64,000 nt of DNA from Rubrivivax sp. (GTDB lineage: Bacteria > Pseudomonadota > Gammaproteobacteria > Burkholderiales > Burkholderiaceae_C). The notes below the pieces were generated by a model, which saw nothing but the letters and a program-made list of their open reading frames with translations, made no database searches and was not told the origin of the DNA. The stretch spans positions 56,128 through 120,127 of the forward strand of contig JAHCKS010000005.1 of the NCBI GenBank assembly GCA_026125665.1, in the 5' to 3' direction. Positions within the stretch are counted from its first letter, which is position 1. Every line of letters starts with the position of its first letter. A program made the position numbers and the translations under genes. Of this stretch, positions 1 to 8,687 are shown piece by piece.

Positions 1-803
1 TTGTCCTTCACGTAGACGAGTTGCGACACGCTGTCGTACTCGGCCATCGTCCCGAATGCGGTGGTCGTCGGTGAGTTGGGCACCACCTGCTGCCAGCGCG
101 GCGAGCGGAAGTCATAGATCCATGTGGCATCGTCCCCGCCGCCGCAAGGCGACAGCGATCCATTGACGGCGAAGAAGCGATCAAGGTGGGCGATGTAGGC
201 CAAGCCATCGTACGTGTGCCGGGACGTTGGCGTACCGTCAGGCAGCGCCGACTGGCACGACGAACTGCCGACCTGGGGGCTCGGGTCGACGATCCGTTGC
301 ACGTTCATCGCCTGCAGATCGATCGCGTACATCTCGTTGCCCCAGTAGTCGTCGTGCCCGCCGCCCCAGACGAGCAAGCGATGGCGGGCGGTATCCACCG
401 CACCCCCGTTCCACGCTTCGACGAGATACGCCGGATAGCCACGCGGCAGCGGGCTCGGCAGGACCGAGCGGATCTTCGTGCCAGGCAACTCGAGCCACCG
501 CCCCACCCCGAGCGTGGCGATCGGCGCCGGCGCGGGCGACGGCGCAGGGATCGGCACCGGGCCCGGTGCCGGTGCCGGTGCCGGTGACGGTGACGGTGAC
601 GGTGACGGTGCTGGCGCTGAAGGCGCCGGAGCCGGCGAGCTACCAGGCGCGGCATCGCCTGACCCGCCGGAGCCGCAACTGCTCAACAGGGCGACAAACA
701 GCGGCGTCAGTGCAAAAAGGCGGCGCCGACGCAAGCGGCCACCATCGGTGACTTCGGCTCGATAGCCGTCGGCCGGCGACGAGACGTTGTGCTGCGGAGG
801 CAT
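1..803 (-). CDS. Surface lipoprotein with beta-propeller-like repeats (partial, C-terminus outside window)
   Basis: The frame is open from an ATG at 803 to the window edge, about 267 codons. GAAGGA lies about 10 bases before the ATG. The N-terminus has an RLRRRR cluster, a hydrophobic stretch and a lipobox ending LLSSC (Cys43), so the product should be a lipidated exported protein. A Ser/Pro/Ala linker (about residues 50-95) follows, then a domain with the phrases GRWLELPGTKIRSVLP, LLVWGGGHDDYWGNE and FGTMAEYD. The same phrases occur in the divergent gene at 1127-2506, so the two are paralogs. The recurring WGGGH and HTYDGL blocks suggest a kelch/beta-propeller fold; this is an inference. Substrate and function are unknown. 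Confidence 0.8.
   Translation of the reverse strand, partial: MPPQHNVSSPADGYRAEVTDGGRLRRRRLFALTPLFVALLSSCGSGGSGDAAPGSSPAPAPSAPAPSPSPSPSPAPAPAPGPVPIPAPSPAPAPIATLGVGRWLELPGTKIRSVLPSPLPRGYPAYLVEAWNGGAVDTARHRLLVWGGGHDDYWGNEMYAIDLQAMNVQRIVDPSPQVGSSSCQSALPDGTPTSRHTYDGLAYIAHLDRFFAVNGSLSPCGGGDDATWIYDFRSPRWQQVVPNSPTTTAFGTMAEYDSVSQLVYVKD
565..612. repeat. Eight tandem hexamers (GGTGCC/GGTGAC) in a lipoprotein linker
   Basis: Three GGTGCC units, five GGTGAC units and a degenerate end (GGTGCT) lie head to tail. They encode the Pro-Ala/Pro-Ser linker of the minus-strand lipoprotein. The unit is six bases, so copy-number change keeps the reading frame and only alters linker length. Confidence 0.75.
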
Positions 804-1126
804 GCGCTGATCATCCTTCTCGACTGGCTCGGGCCGGGATTATCGGGGCAGGCCTGTCGCCACATTTCACAGGGCGCGCCGTACTCCCGCATCCAAGGGG
901 AACGACGCACTCGCCCAGGTGGACCGCGAGAGGTCGATTGAAGCCGCAAGCAGAGGGTCGCGTCGGTTATCCAATCGTAAGTTGTACCCGACGGTCGGCC
1001 GCCCCGGTAACGCGCGCGCCGATGAGCCTCCAGACAATCGGCACGCGGTCGAAGAAGACCGCTGTGCGGGCGTCGCTCGCGATGCCCGCACGACGATCCC
1101 GAGCACGAATCCAGCCGCCCCCCGAA
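804..1126. other. Divergent intergenic region between two lipoprotein paralogs (323 bp)
   Basis: This stretch separates two divergent lipoprotein starts and must hold both promoters unless the plus gene starts further upstream (its frame is open from 938). I see GAAGGA before the 803 start. I see no convincing -35/-10 pair, sigma-54 site or hairpin. Confidence 0.5.
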
Positions 1127-2506
1127 ATGAAATCAGACCGCCGCCGCCTTTCGCTTGCCTTTGCCCTGCTCGCCACGACCCAGGCTCTTCCCGGCTGCGG
1201 CGGCGCAGAGCAGGACGGCGAGACCCTTGACGAGACGGATTCGTCCTCGCTGTGGTTCCGCCGTCGCCGGCGTACGGCGGCGCCGACCACCGCACCGACG
1301 ACCAGCCCCACGGCGGCGCCCACGGTTCAGCCGACGAGCACGCCCACCGCTGCGCCGACCACGTCCCCCACCGCGGCACCGACGGCGACCCCGACTCTGG
1401 CGCCCACGACTTCACCGACGCCTGCCCCCACCGCTGCGCCGACCCCGGCTCCGACGCCATCGCCTACGTCCGCGCCTTCACCGACGACGCCGCCGACATC
1501 GCCTCCCGCGACCGGCGTTCCCACCGCCATCGCGAATCTGGCCGCCGGCCGCTGGTTGGAACTCCCCAACACGAAGATCCGCTCGGTGCTGCCGCCGACG
1601 CAGCAAACCGGTTACCCCCCCTACCTCGTCGAAGCGTGGAACGGCGGCGCCGTGGACACGCTGCGCAATCGCCTCCTCGTCTGGGGCGGTGGACACAACG
1701 ACTACTGGGGCAACGAGATGTACGCGATCGACCTGCCCACGATGTCGGTCAAGCGGATCATCGATCCGAGCCCCTATACCGGGCAGTCGGCGAACACTTC
1801 GGCACTCCCCGACGGCACGCCGACGTCGCGCCATACCTATGACGGCCTGACCTACATCGCCGGCCGCGATGAGCTGTTCTCCGCGGGCGGATCGCTGTCT
1901 TGGCGCGGCGACGGCGAGCGGGCCACGTGGGTGCGCAGCTTCGGCCAGAGCCGATGGGAGATGACCCAGGCAAACTCGCCGATGAGCACCACGTTCGGCA
2001 CGATGGCCGAGTACGACCCCGTGAGCGGCCTCGTCTACGTCAAGGATCAGAGCGACTTCTTCTCGTGGAACCCGGCCACGCGCGTCTACACCAAGCTCAA
2101 CAGCACGACGCAGGCGGTCGACTACCACCTCAGCGCCACCATCGACACCAAGCGGCGCAAGTTCGTGATGCTCGGCGACGGCGTGCAGGTCATCGACCTG
2201 AACACGCGTGCCCTGACGCGGATGAGCACGAGCAACGCGCCGTCGTTCGTCACCAGCCAGCAGTCGCCCGGAGTCGCCTACGACCCGATCGCCGATCGCA
2301 TCGTGGCATGGCACGGTGGCGCCAGCGTCTATGCGCTCGACATGGACACGGGCGTGTGGAGCCAGGTGGCGACGAACGCCGGTCCCGCCGCCAGTGCGCC
2401 GTACCAAGGAACGTTCGGACGCTGGGGCTATGTGCCGCAGTACCGGGTGTTCGTGCTCGTCAACAGCATCGACCAGAACGCCTGGGTGTTCAGGCTCGCC
2501 AGCTGA
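1127..2506 (+). CDS. Surface lipoprotein with Pro/Thr-rich linker and beta-propeller-like domain
   Basis: The ATG at 1127 is chosen because it directly precedes a lipoprotein signal: MKSDRRR, a hydrophobic core and a lipobox LPGC (Cys24). The frame is open further upstream (from 938), but that extension has no protein-like features. A charged RRRRR patch and a linker of about 75 residues follow, built from PT-x-x-PT units. The C-terminal domain of about 330 residues carries WGGGHNDYWGNE, HTYDGLTYIAG and GTMAEYDPVSGLVYVKD. The last block is shared almost word for word with the divergent gene at 1-803, so they are diverged duplicates with different linkers. A galactose-oxidase/kelch-like propeller is likely. 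The ligand or enzyme role is unknown. Confidence 0.8.
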   Translation: MKSDRRRLSLAFALLATTQALPGCGGAEQDGETLDETDSSSLWFRRRRRTAAPTTAPTTSPTAAPTVQPTSTPTAAPTTSPTAAPTATPTLAPTTSPTPAPTAAPTPAPTPSPTSAPSPTTPPTSPPATGVPTAIANLAAGRWLELPNTKIRSVLPPTQQTGYPPYLVEAWNGGAVDTLRNRLLVWGGGHNDYWGNEMYAIDLPTMSVKRIIDPSPYTGQSANTSALPDGTPTSRHTYDGLTYIAGRDELFSAGGSLSWRGDGERATWVRSFGQSRWEMTQANSPMSTTFGTMAEYDPVSGLVYVKDQSDFFSWNPATRVYTKLNSTTQAVDYHLSATIDTKRRKFVMLGDGVQVIDLNTRALTRMSTSNAPSFVTSQQSPGVAYDPIADRIVAWHGGASVYALDMDTGVWSQVATNAGPAASAPYQGTFGRWGYVPQYRVFVLVNSIDQNAWVFRLAS

Positions 2507-2528
2507 GGGCCCCCGGCCGGGGTTCGGT

Positions 2529-2573
2529 CTGCCTGCCCGGCCTGCCCGCGCGCTGCGCTGCGCTGGCAGGCAG
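2529..2573. terminator. Hairpin between convergent genes
   Basis: CTGCCTGCC (2529-2537) is the exact reverse complement of GGCAGGCAG (2565-2573). The hairpin lies in the 69-bp gap between convergent stop codons (2506 and 2576). There is no T-run, so it is only terminator-like and could act for either side. Confidence 0.4.
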
Positions 2574-2575
2574 GC

Positions 2576-3529
2576 TCAACCGACGCCCATGTTCCTCAGC
2601 ATGCGCACCCCGAACCTCAGCCGCGAGCGGTCCCAGGGCGTGAAGCGCTTCAACTGGAAACGGTCGGTCGCGCTCGTCGACACGCCCCAGACAGTGGACA
2701 CAGCGGCATCGAAGCCGGCCTCGCGTACCAACGCCACGCTGCGCGCGGAGTAATCCTCGCCCGGCTTGCCATTGGGGTACGCGAACAGTCCCACCCTCTC
2801 ACCGAGCACGTCCTCGAGCTGTCGCCGCCCTTCGACGATCTCGCGGCGAGCCTCGTCGTCCGCAAGGCCCGCGAGGATCGGGTGACTCACGGTGTGCGCT
2901 CCGACCTCCAACCCGAGCGCGCGCAGCTCACGCAGCTGCTGCGAGGTCATCATGAGATGCGTCGGCGGCAGCGCCTCGGCCGCTTTCGCAACTGCATGCA
3001 CGAGCTCCTGACGGCGGCCCGGCTCAAGGTACTTGGCCACGGCGATGATGCGGTCGATGGCCTGGCGCCGTTCGCGCGCACCGGCCATCGCGAAGTTGCC
3101 GAGGCCCGGATGCAGGTGCCCGAGTTCGAGGGATGGCAGCCGCGTCGCACGAATCGCCTCGATGACGATGTCGTTCCACATGCACCCGCCGTCGATGAAG
3201 CCGGTGCTGACGAAGAACGTGCACGGCAGCCCGTGCCGGCGCAGGATCGGCGCGGCTACCGAGCGGTTGTCCGCGTAGCCGTCGTCGAAGGTCAGCGCCA
3301 GGGCGCGCGTGGGCAGCGTGCCCTCGCCGAGCCGGAGCGCCGCCTCTGCCAGTGGCAGCACGTTGAACCATTCGCGCAGCCAGCTGCAGATGCGGTCGAA
3401 GCGCACGGCATCGACCTCTTCGGGAAACAACGGATCGGCCTCCGGCAGGACGCGATGAAAGATCAGTGTGGAAAGTCGTGCCGACGGCCCCGCCCGTGAG
3501 GCGAGCGAGTACAGGCCTCGCCACAGCAT
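2576..3529 (-). CDS. Polysaccharide deacetylase (NodB-like), tail gene of the EPS operon
   Basis: This 317-aa protein has a NodB/carbohydrate esterase 4 domain. TFDDGYADN (residues 80-88) supplies the metal-binding Asp pair, and the downstream block with ...GAHTVSHPIL carries the zinc-binding histidines. Family members remove N- or O-acetyl groups from polysaccharides or lipid-linked sugars. No clear signal peptide is seen, so a cytoplasmic or membrane-associated role is possible. Its ATG shares one base with the TGA of the ligase gene (TGATG at 3527-3531), so translation is probably coupled. It is one of three deacetylase domains in this locus and the most distal gene of the leftward operon. 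Confidence 0.85.
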   Translation of the reverse strand: MLWRGLYSLASRAGPSARLSTLIFHRVLPEADPLFPEEVDAVRFDRICSWLREWFNVLPLAEAALRLGEGTLPTRALALTFDDGYADNRSVAAPILRRHGLPCTFFVSTGFIDGGCMWNDIVIEAIRATRLPSLELGHLHPGLGNFAMAGARERRQAIDRIIAVAKYLEPGRRQELVHAVAKAAEALPPTHLMMTSQQLRELRALGLEVGAHTVSHPILAGLADDEARREIVEGRRQLEDVLGERVGLFAYPNGKPGEDYSARSVALVREAGFDAAVSTVWGVSTSATDRFQLKRFTPWDRSRLRFGVRMLRNMGVG

Positions 3530-4836
3530 CAGCTCGTGCCCTGCCGAGCCAACCAGCGGGCCAGGAAACCCTGGTTCGCGCCGGCCGTGCCGCTCTCGCG
3601 CTCCCAGGCCCGCTCACGCACCCACGCACGCGCCAGCACAACAAGCATCATGACGTTGTACGGCAGGTCGAAGTAGGCGAGGCTCAGGAACGCGCCTCCC
3701 ACCGCATAGCCGACGATGGAAACCTGAGCCATCGCGCCGAGGTCGCCGCACCACTGCGCGCGCGGGTCGACGCTGCTTTCCGTGCGCAGCTTGCCGGCCC
3801 AGACGTAGGTGCTGGCGAACAGGCCGAGAAAGAGGCAGAGGCCGACAAAGCCGTGGTTGCCCAGCACCTGGAAGTAGATGCTGTGCGCGGCATGCACATA
3901 GTCAGGATATGGCGAGAACTGCTGGAACAACTCCGGCCGCGCGGCGTCGAAGCCGGCGCCGAAGACATGCGTTCGGGCGATGCCGAACGCCGTCCACCAC
4001 GCACTGATGCGCCCGAGCGCCGAGCGGTCCTCCTGGTACTCCTGAATCGTCGACATGCGCTCGCTCCAGGTCTCGGGCATGAACGCGAGCAGCGCGACCG
4101 CGGCCACGACCATGACGGCACCACCGAGCAGGCGGCTGCGCCCCCGCCACCACAGCAACAGCAACATGGCGCTGATCGCGAGCAGCGCACCGCGCGACTG
4201 CGAGCCCAGCGCCGCAGCGGCGCACAGCAGCATCGCCAGCGTCAGCGCGTGCCTCGGCCAGCCCTGGCGCAGTTGCATTTGCAGGAAGCGCAGCAGCGGA
4301 ATCGTCATCACCATCGCCAGCGCGAACTCGTTGTTGTCTTCGATGAAGCTGCCTGGTGGTCCCCAGACGCGATAGCCGCCCCCGGTGGCCACGGTGAACA
4401 GGCCACCCTTGGCGCCCAGCAGCGCCAACGACCCGACGCACACCCACGCGAGCGTCATGATGTGCAGCTTGCTGTGCAGCAAGGCGAGGCCGACGATGAT
4501 CATCACGTCGATCTTCATGACCTTGGTCCATTGCGCGTAGTCCTCTGCCACGTCCAGGCCACCCAGCCACGAGATGGTCATCCAGGCCATGAAGATGACC
4601 ATCCAGCGCACCGGCGTCCCCTTGAACGGCGAGCTTTTGTCCTTCGTCGCCAGCAGTCCCACCATCGTGCTCGCGGCGGCCAGCGCGGCCAGCGGCGCTT
4701 CGTAGGCCAGCCCGTAGGTGAAGCGGTGCGGGTTCATGATGCTGAGCCAGGTCCACAGCATCACGCCAACCCACGGGCGCCTGAGCGCGACGAGCGCGCA
4801 AACGACGACGATGGCGATGACGATGACGTCGCGCAT
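3529..4836 (-). CDS. O-antigen-ligase-like membrane protein, exosortase A locus type
   Basis: This 435-aa protein is mostly hydrophobic helices. The Wzy_C/O-antigen ligase type of periplasmic loop sits near the middle to C-terminal third, with phrases GPPGSFIEDNNEFA and HAAHSIYFQVLGNHGFVG. The closest family I recognise is the putative O-glycosylation ligase regularly found in exosortase A (XrtA) loci. It would transfer or polymerise lipid-linked oligosaccharide at the periplasmic face, possibly onto PEP-CTERM proteins or into the EPS chain. Which acceptor it uses cannot be read from sequence. It sits 25 bp downstream of the CapK-like gene and overlaps the deacetylase start. Confidence 0.85.
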   Translation of the reverse strand: MRDVIVIAIVVVCALVALRRPWVGVMLWTWLSIMNPHRFTYGLAYEAPLAALAAASTMVGLLATKDKSSPFKGTPVRWMVIFMAWMTISWLGGLDVAEDYAQWTKVMKIDVMIIVGLALLHSKLHIMTLAWVCVGSLALLGAKGGLFTVATGGGYRVWGPPGSFIEDNNEFALAMVMTIPLLRFLQMQLRQGWPRHALTLAMLLCAAAALGSQSRGALLAISAMLLLLWWRGRSRLLGGAVMVVAAVALLAFMPETWSERMSTIQEYQEDRSALGRISAWWTAFGIARTHVFGAGFDAARPELFQQFSPYPDYVHAAHSIYFQVLGNHGFVGLCLFLGLFASTYVWAGKLRTESSVDPRAQWCGDLGAMAQVSIVGYAVGGAFLSLAYFDLPYNVMMLVVLARAWVRERAWERESGTAGANQGFLARWLARQGTS

Positions 4837-4861
4837 GGCGTTGCCTCCGCGCTAGCCTCGT

Positions 4862-6208
4862 TCAGGCCGAGGCCACGTGGCTGACGATATAGCGGAACTT
4901 GCCCGACCGCTCCGCCTCGATCGTCCCGACGCGCTCGATGTCGACCTCCACCTGCTGCCCGAGGCGCTGCTTGAAGCCGCGCTCGATGACGGCATCGCAG
5001 GCCGGATCGAAGCCGGGCCCGGGCACGATCTGCACCGTCACCTTCTCGCGCGTGTGCTGCACGACCTTGAAGCTGTCCAGCCCCGGCAGGTCGCGCAAGA
5101 TGTAGATGAGCGCCAAGCCGTGCATCACCGTGCCGTCGGCGGCGACGACGAAGTCGGTGCTGCGCCCCTGGATCTCCTCGAGCAGTGGCAGGCCGCGCCC
5201 GCAGGCGCAGCGGCGCTCGCTGCGCACGGCGATGTCGCCGGTGCGGTAGCGGATGAACGGGAACTCGCGCGTCGCCAGGTGCGTGACGACGATCTCGCCG
5301 GCCTGGCCGTCGGGCACCGGGCGGCCTTCGTGGTCGACGATCTCGAGCACGATGTCCTCGGCCGTGATGTGCATGCCGCCGTGCGGACACTCGTGGGCGA
5401 TGAAGCCGGCGTCGCGCCCGCCGTAGCCGTTGGCCACCTTGCAGCCGAAGACGTCGGAGATCGCCTCGCGCTGCGCGTCGTACAGGCGTTCGCTGGTGCA
5501 GAAGGCGACGCGGATGCCGAGGTCGTTCATCGGCGTGCCGCGCTTGCGTGCGTGGCGCGCGATGTGGCTGAGCGCCGAGGGGTAGCCGAAGAGCATACGC
5601 GGGCGCAGCCGCCGGATGCTCCGCACCATGCCGTCCAGCTTGACCTCGTTCATCTCGAAAGCGGGCAGCAGCGTCGTGCGCATCAGCGCGTCGCGCAGCC
5701 GGCGCACGCGGTCCTGCGCGCCGAGCTCGATCGGCGAGCCCCACACCACGACTTCGCGATCGCCGATGTCCACGTCCCACCAGCGCGTGGCGCGCCACTT
5801 GGCGGCCACGTCGTGACTCACCCGCTCGCGGCCGATGAAGAAGGCGAGCGGCTGCCCGGAGCTGCCGCCGGTGTTGAAGCGCGCCAGGCCGACCGCGCCG
5901 GGGTGCTTGAGCGCCTCGGTGTGCGCACGGATGGTCGGCTTGTCGAGCAGCGGCAGCGCGCGCAGGTCCTCCAGGCGCGTCAGGCCGGCCGGATCGAAGC
6001 CCATGCGTGCGAACAGGTCGCGGTAGTACGGCACCTCGCGGCCGGCCTCGACGAGCAGGGCGCGCAGGCGCTCGGCCTGCAGCTGGCGCAGGCGCTCCGC
6101 CGGCCACCACTGCGACGCCTCCATGCGGCGGCGCACGGCCACGGTGGTGTGCCGCTTCAGCACCTCCTGCAGCGGGAAGATCAGCGACGAGACGAGTGCG
6201 GTGTACAT
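4862..6208 (-). CDS. CapK/phenylacetate-CoA ligase-like adenylate-forming enzyme
   Basis: The ATG at 6208 (MYTALVSS) follows GAGAGGA at suitable spacing, so it is preferred over the much longer open frame, which only mirrors the neighbour in another frame. The 448-aa product has the adenylation signature FNTGGSSGQPLAF, a later YGGRDAG block, and the RYRTGDIA motif that contacts the adenylate. PaaK/CapK proteins activate a carboxylate with ATP. In capsule and EPS clusters they are thought to supply or transfer an acyl or amino-acid decoration, but the substrate is not established. A Cys-rich loop (CACG) near RTGD is typical of this branch. Confidence 0.8.
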   Translation of the reverse strand: MYTALVSSLIFPLQEVLKRHTTVAVRRRMEASQWWPAERLRQLQAERLRALLVEAGREVPYYRDLFARMGFDPAGLTRLEDLRALPLLDKPTIRAHTEALKHPGAVGLARFNTGGSSGQPLAFFIGRERVSHDVAAKWRATRWWDVDIGDREVVVWGSPIELGAQDRVRRLRDALMRTTLLPAFEMNEVKLDGMVRSIRRLRPRMLFGYPSALSHIARHARKRGTPMNDLGIRVAFCTSERLYDAQREAISDVFGCKVANGYGGRDAGFIAHECPHGGMHITAEDIVLEIVDHEGRPVPDGQAGEIVVTHLATREFPFIRYRTGDIAVRSERRCACGRGLPLLEEIQGRSTDFVVAADGTVMHGLALIYILRDLPGLDSFKVVQHTREKVTVQIVPGPGFDPACDAVIERGFKQRLGQQVEVDIERVGTIEAERSGKFRYIVSHVASA

Positions 6209-6255
6209 CGGTCCTCTCGGCAGCGCGCAGGCGATCGTGGCGCGCGCAGGCCGCT

Positions 6256-7413
6256 TCAGGCGGCGCGCGCCACGCGCGGCCCACGGGTTGCCAGCGCGTG
6301 GCGGTAGCACTCGGCCAGGCGCGGGGCCACGCGGGCCCAGGTGTAGCGCTGCACCTCGGCCAGGCCGGCGGCGGCCAGGCGCACGGCTAGCGGCGGGTCG
6401 GCGAGCAGGCGATGCACGGCCGCGGCCATGGCATGCGCGTCGCCCGGCGGCACGAGCAGCGCCGTCTCGCCGTCGGCCACGACGAAGGGCACGCCGCCCA
6501 CCGCCGTGCTCACCACTGGTACACCGCTGGCCAGCGCCTCGAGCACCGAGTTCGGCATGTTGTCGGCCAGGCTGGGGTTGATCGCCACGCGGCTGGCGCG
6601 CAGCAGTTCGGCCATCGTGTCGCGCTCGACGCGGCCGGCGAAGCGCACGGCGTCGTGCACGCCGAGCTCGCGTGCCAGCTGCCCGAGCGCACCCTGCTCG
6701 GGGCCGGTGCCGGCGATCGTCATGCGGGCGGCCGGGTGGCGGGCGCGCACGACGGCGAAGGCCCGCAGCGCCGTGGCGTTGTCGTACAGCGGCTCCAGGT
6801 TGCGCGCCACCAGCAGGTGCGGCGCGCCGGGCGGCCCGCCCTCGGCCGGGCGGAAGCGCGCCAAGTCGACGATGTTGGGCAGCACCTCGCAGTGCATGCC
6901 GTGCTGGGCGAAGACCTGCTGCAGGAAGCCCGAGGGCACGGCGACGCAGGCGGCGCGTCGCATCGTGAAGCGCACGAGCCGGCGCGAGCGCTGCAGGAAG
7001 GCCGCGGCCTCGCCGCCGCGGTAGTTGACGAGCACGGGCACGCCCCGCATCCAGCCGATCCACACCGCGGGCACCGCAAACAGGTGCCATGACCATCCCG
7101 AGTTGGCCATCACGTGCAAGAGGTCGCTGCGCCCGACCGCGCGCCACAGCGCGGCCAGGTAGGGCAAGAGCCTGAAGACGGCCCGCAGCCCGGGCCAGCG
7201 CGCCACCCAGGCGGGCCGGTAGGGGGCGTTGGTGGCCACCTGCGTCACCTCGGCGCCGGCGCCGCGCAGCAGCTCGGCCAGTTGCCGCGTCTGCATCGCC
7301 ATGCCCCCGGCCGGCGGCGGCAGCGGGCCGACGAGGCCGATGCGCAGGCCCGAAAGGCCGTCGACCGGACCGGCCGTGGCATCGCTGCCGTGGCTGGCGC
7401 CGACTTCGCTCAT
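6256..7413 (-). CDS. Glycosyltransferase family 4
   Basis: This 385-aa GT-B protein starts at the ATG at 7413 (MSEVGASHG), 10 bp after the stop of the upstream glycosyltransferase. The N-terminal Rossmann half has GLVGPLPPPAGGMA. The C-terminal half has the donor-binding block SLADNMPNSVLEALASGVPVVST and GGVPFVV typical of GT4 retaining transferases. It would add one sugar from a nucleotide-sugar donor during assembly of the EPS repeat unit on the inner leaflet. Donor and acceptor are unknown. Confidence 0.85.
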   Translation of the reverse strand: MSEVGASHGSDATAGPVDGLSGLRIGLVGPLPPPAGGMAMQTRQLAELLRGAGAEVTQVATNAPYRPAWVARWPGLRAVFRLLPYLAALWRAVGRSDLLHVMANSGWSWHLFAVPAVWIGWMRGVPVLVNYRGGEAAAFLQRSRRLVRFTMRRAACVAVPSGFLQQVFAQHGMHCEVLPNIVDLARFRPAEGGPPGAPHLLVARNLEPLYDNATALRAFAVVRARHPAARMTIAGTGPEQGALGQLARELGVHDAVRFAGRVERDTMAELLRASRVAINPSLADNMPNSVLEALASGVPVVSTAVGGVPFVVADGETALLVPPGDAHAMAAAVHRLLADPPLAVRLAAAGLAEVQRYTWARVAPRLAECYRHALATRGPRVARAA

Positions 7414-7423
7414 CGCCGCGCGC

Positions 7424-8656
7424 TCACGCCAACGCGGCCGCTGCCGCCGGCAGCAGCCTGCCGTAGGGACGAAGGTAGTTCGACGCCGAGGCGCGCCAGT
7501 TGCGCTCGGCCTCGACGAAGCGCCGGCCGGCCTCGCGCATCTGCGGCCAGGTCGCGCGCTCGCCCAACAGGCCGAGCAGCGCCGCGGCCAGCGCGCCGGC
7601 GTCGCCGGCACGGAAGAGGCGCCCGGTCTGGCCGTCGCGGATGAGCTCACGGTGGCCGCCGACGTCGCTGGCCACGAGCAGGCGGCCCTGCGCCATCGCC
7701 TCGAGCGGCTTGAGCGGTGTCACGAGCTCGGTGAGCCGCATCGAGTGCCGCGGGTAGGCCAGCACGTCGACGAGGTCGTAGTAGTGCCCCACCTCGGCGT
7801 GCGGCACGCGGCCGGTGAAGACGACCTTGTCCTCGACGCCGAGCGCGCGCGCCTGCGCCTTCAGGGCCGCCTCCTGCGGGCCGCCACCGACGAGCAGCAC
7901 GCGCACCTCGGGCCGTGCGGCCAGCAGGCGCGGCAGCGCCGCGAGCAGCAGATCGAGGCCTTCGTAGGCATAGAACGAGCCGATGAAGCCCACCACGGTG
8001 GCACCAGCGAGGCCGAGCCGCGCCTTCAGCGCCTCGTCGGGCTGGCCGCCGGGCTCGAAGTTCTCGATGTCGACGGCGTTCGGGATCACCGTCACCTTGT
8101 CGGCCGGGATGCGCCGCGCGACGATGTCGCTGCGCAGCCCTTCGCAGATCGTGAAGACGTGCGCGGCGCGCCGCAGCGCGTGCGTCTCGAGCTGCCGCGT
8201 CAGGCGGTAGCGCATGCTGCCTTCGGTGGTGGTGCCGTGGTCGACGGCCGCGTCCTCCCAGAAGGCACGCACCTCGTAGACGACCGGGATGCCGAGCTGC
8301 CGCCCGGCGCGCAGGGCCGGGACGGCGTTCAGCACCGGCGAGTGCGCGTGCAGGATGTCGGGGCGCACCTGGCGCGCCACTTCCAGCAGGCGCGCCGTCA
8401 CCTGCTTCATCAGCGTCCACTCGCCGATCCCCGGCAGCCGCGGGCCTTCGGCGCCCTGCGGAACGAGCGTGCGGTAGAAGTGCCAGCCGTCCACCGTCTC
8501 CTCGGCGGGCGAGGGCGCGGTGTGCTTCGGGCTCGTGAGGTGGAACGTCTGCCATCCGAGCCGACGCTGCTCGCGCAGCAGCGCCAGCGTGCGGAAGGTG
8601 TAGCCGCTGTGCAGCGGGATCGAGTGATCCAGCACGTGCAGGACGCGCACCGTCAT
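7424..8656 (-). CDS. Exosortase A-associated glycosyltransferase (Daro_2439-like)
   Basis: The start MTVRVLHVLDHSIPLHSGY is fixed by GGAGGT eight bases upstream of the ATG at 8656. An in-frame start 10 codons earlier lacks such a site. The opening phrase HVLDHSIPLHSGYTFR is characteristic of a glycosyltransferase family tied to XrtA/PEP-CTERM EPS loci. The product has 410 residues with a GT4 fold: FIGSFYAYEGLD in the middle and LVTPLKPLEAMAQGRLLVASDVGGHREL as the donor site. It acts in repeat-unit assembly. Neighbours are the amidotransferase 31 bp upstream and another GT4 10 bp downstream. Confidence 0.88.
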   Translation of the reverse strand: MTVRVLHVLDHSIPLHSGYTFRTLALLREQRRLGWQTFHLTSPKHTAPSPAEETVDGWHFYRTLVPQGAEGPRLPGIGEWTLMKQVTARLLEVARQVRPDILHAHSPVLNAVPALRAGRQLGIPVVYEVRAFWEDAAVDHGTTTEGSMRYRLTRQLETHALRRAAHVFTICEGLRSDIVARRIPADKVTVIPNAVDIENFEPGGQPDEALKARLGLAGATVVGFIGSFYAYEGLDLLLAALPRLLAARPEVRVLLVGGGPQEAALKAQARALGVEDKVVFTGRVPHAEVGHYYDLVDVLAYPRHSMRLTELVTPLKPLEAMAQGRLLVASDVGGHRELIRDGQTGRLFRAGDAGALAAALLGLLGERATWPQMREAGRRFVEAERNWRASASNYLRPYGRLLPAAAAALA

Positions 8657-8687
8657 CGCGAGCGACCTCCGGGCATCGAAGGCCACT

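Noticed and set aside
565-612. CRISPR-like array
   Set aside because: The units are six bases with no spacers and encode a Pro-rich linker.
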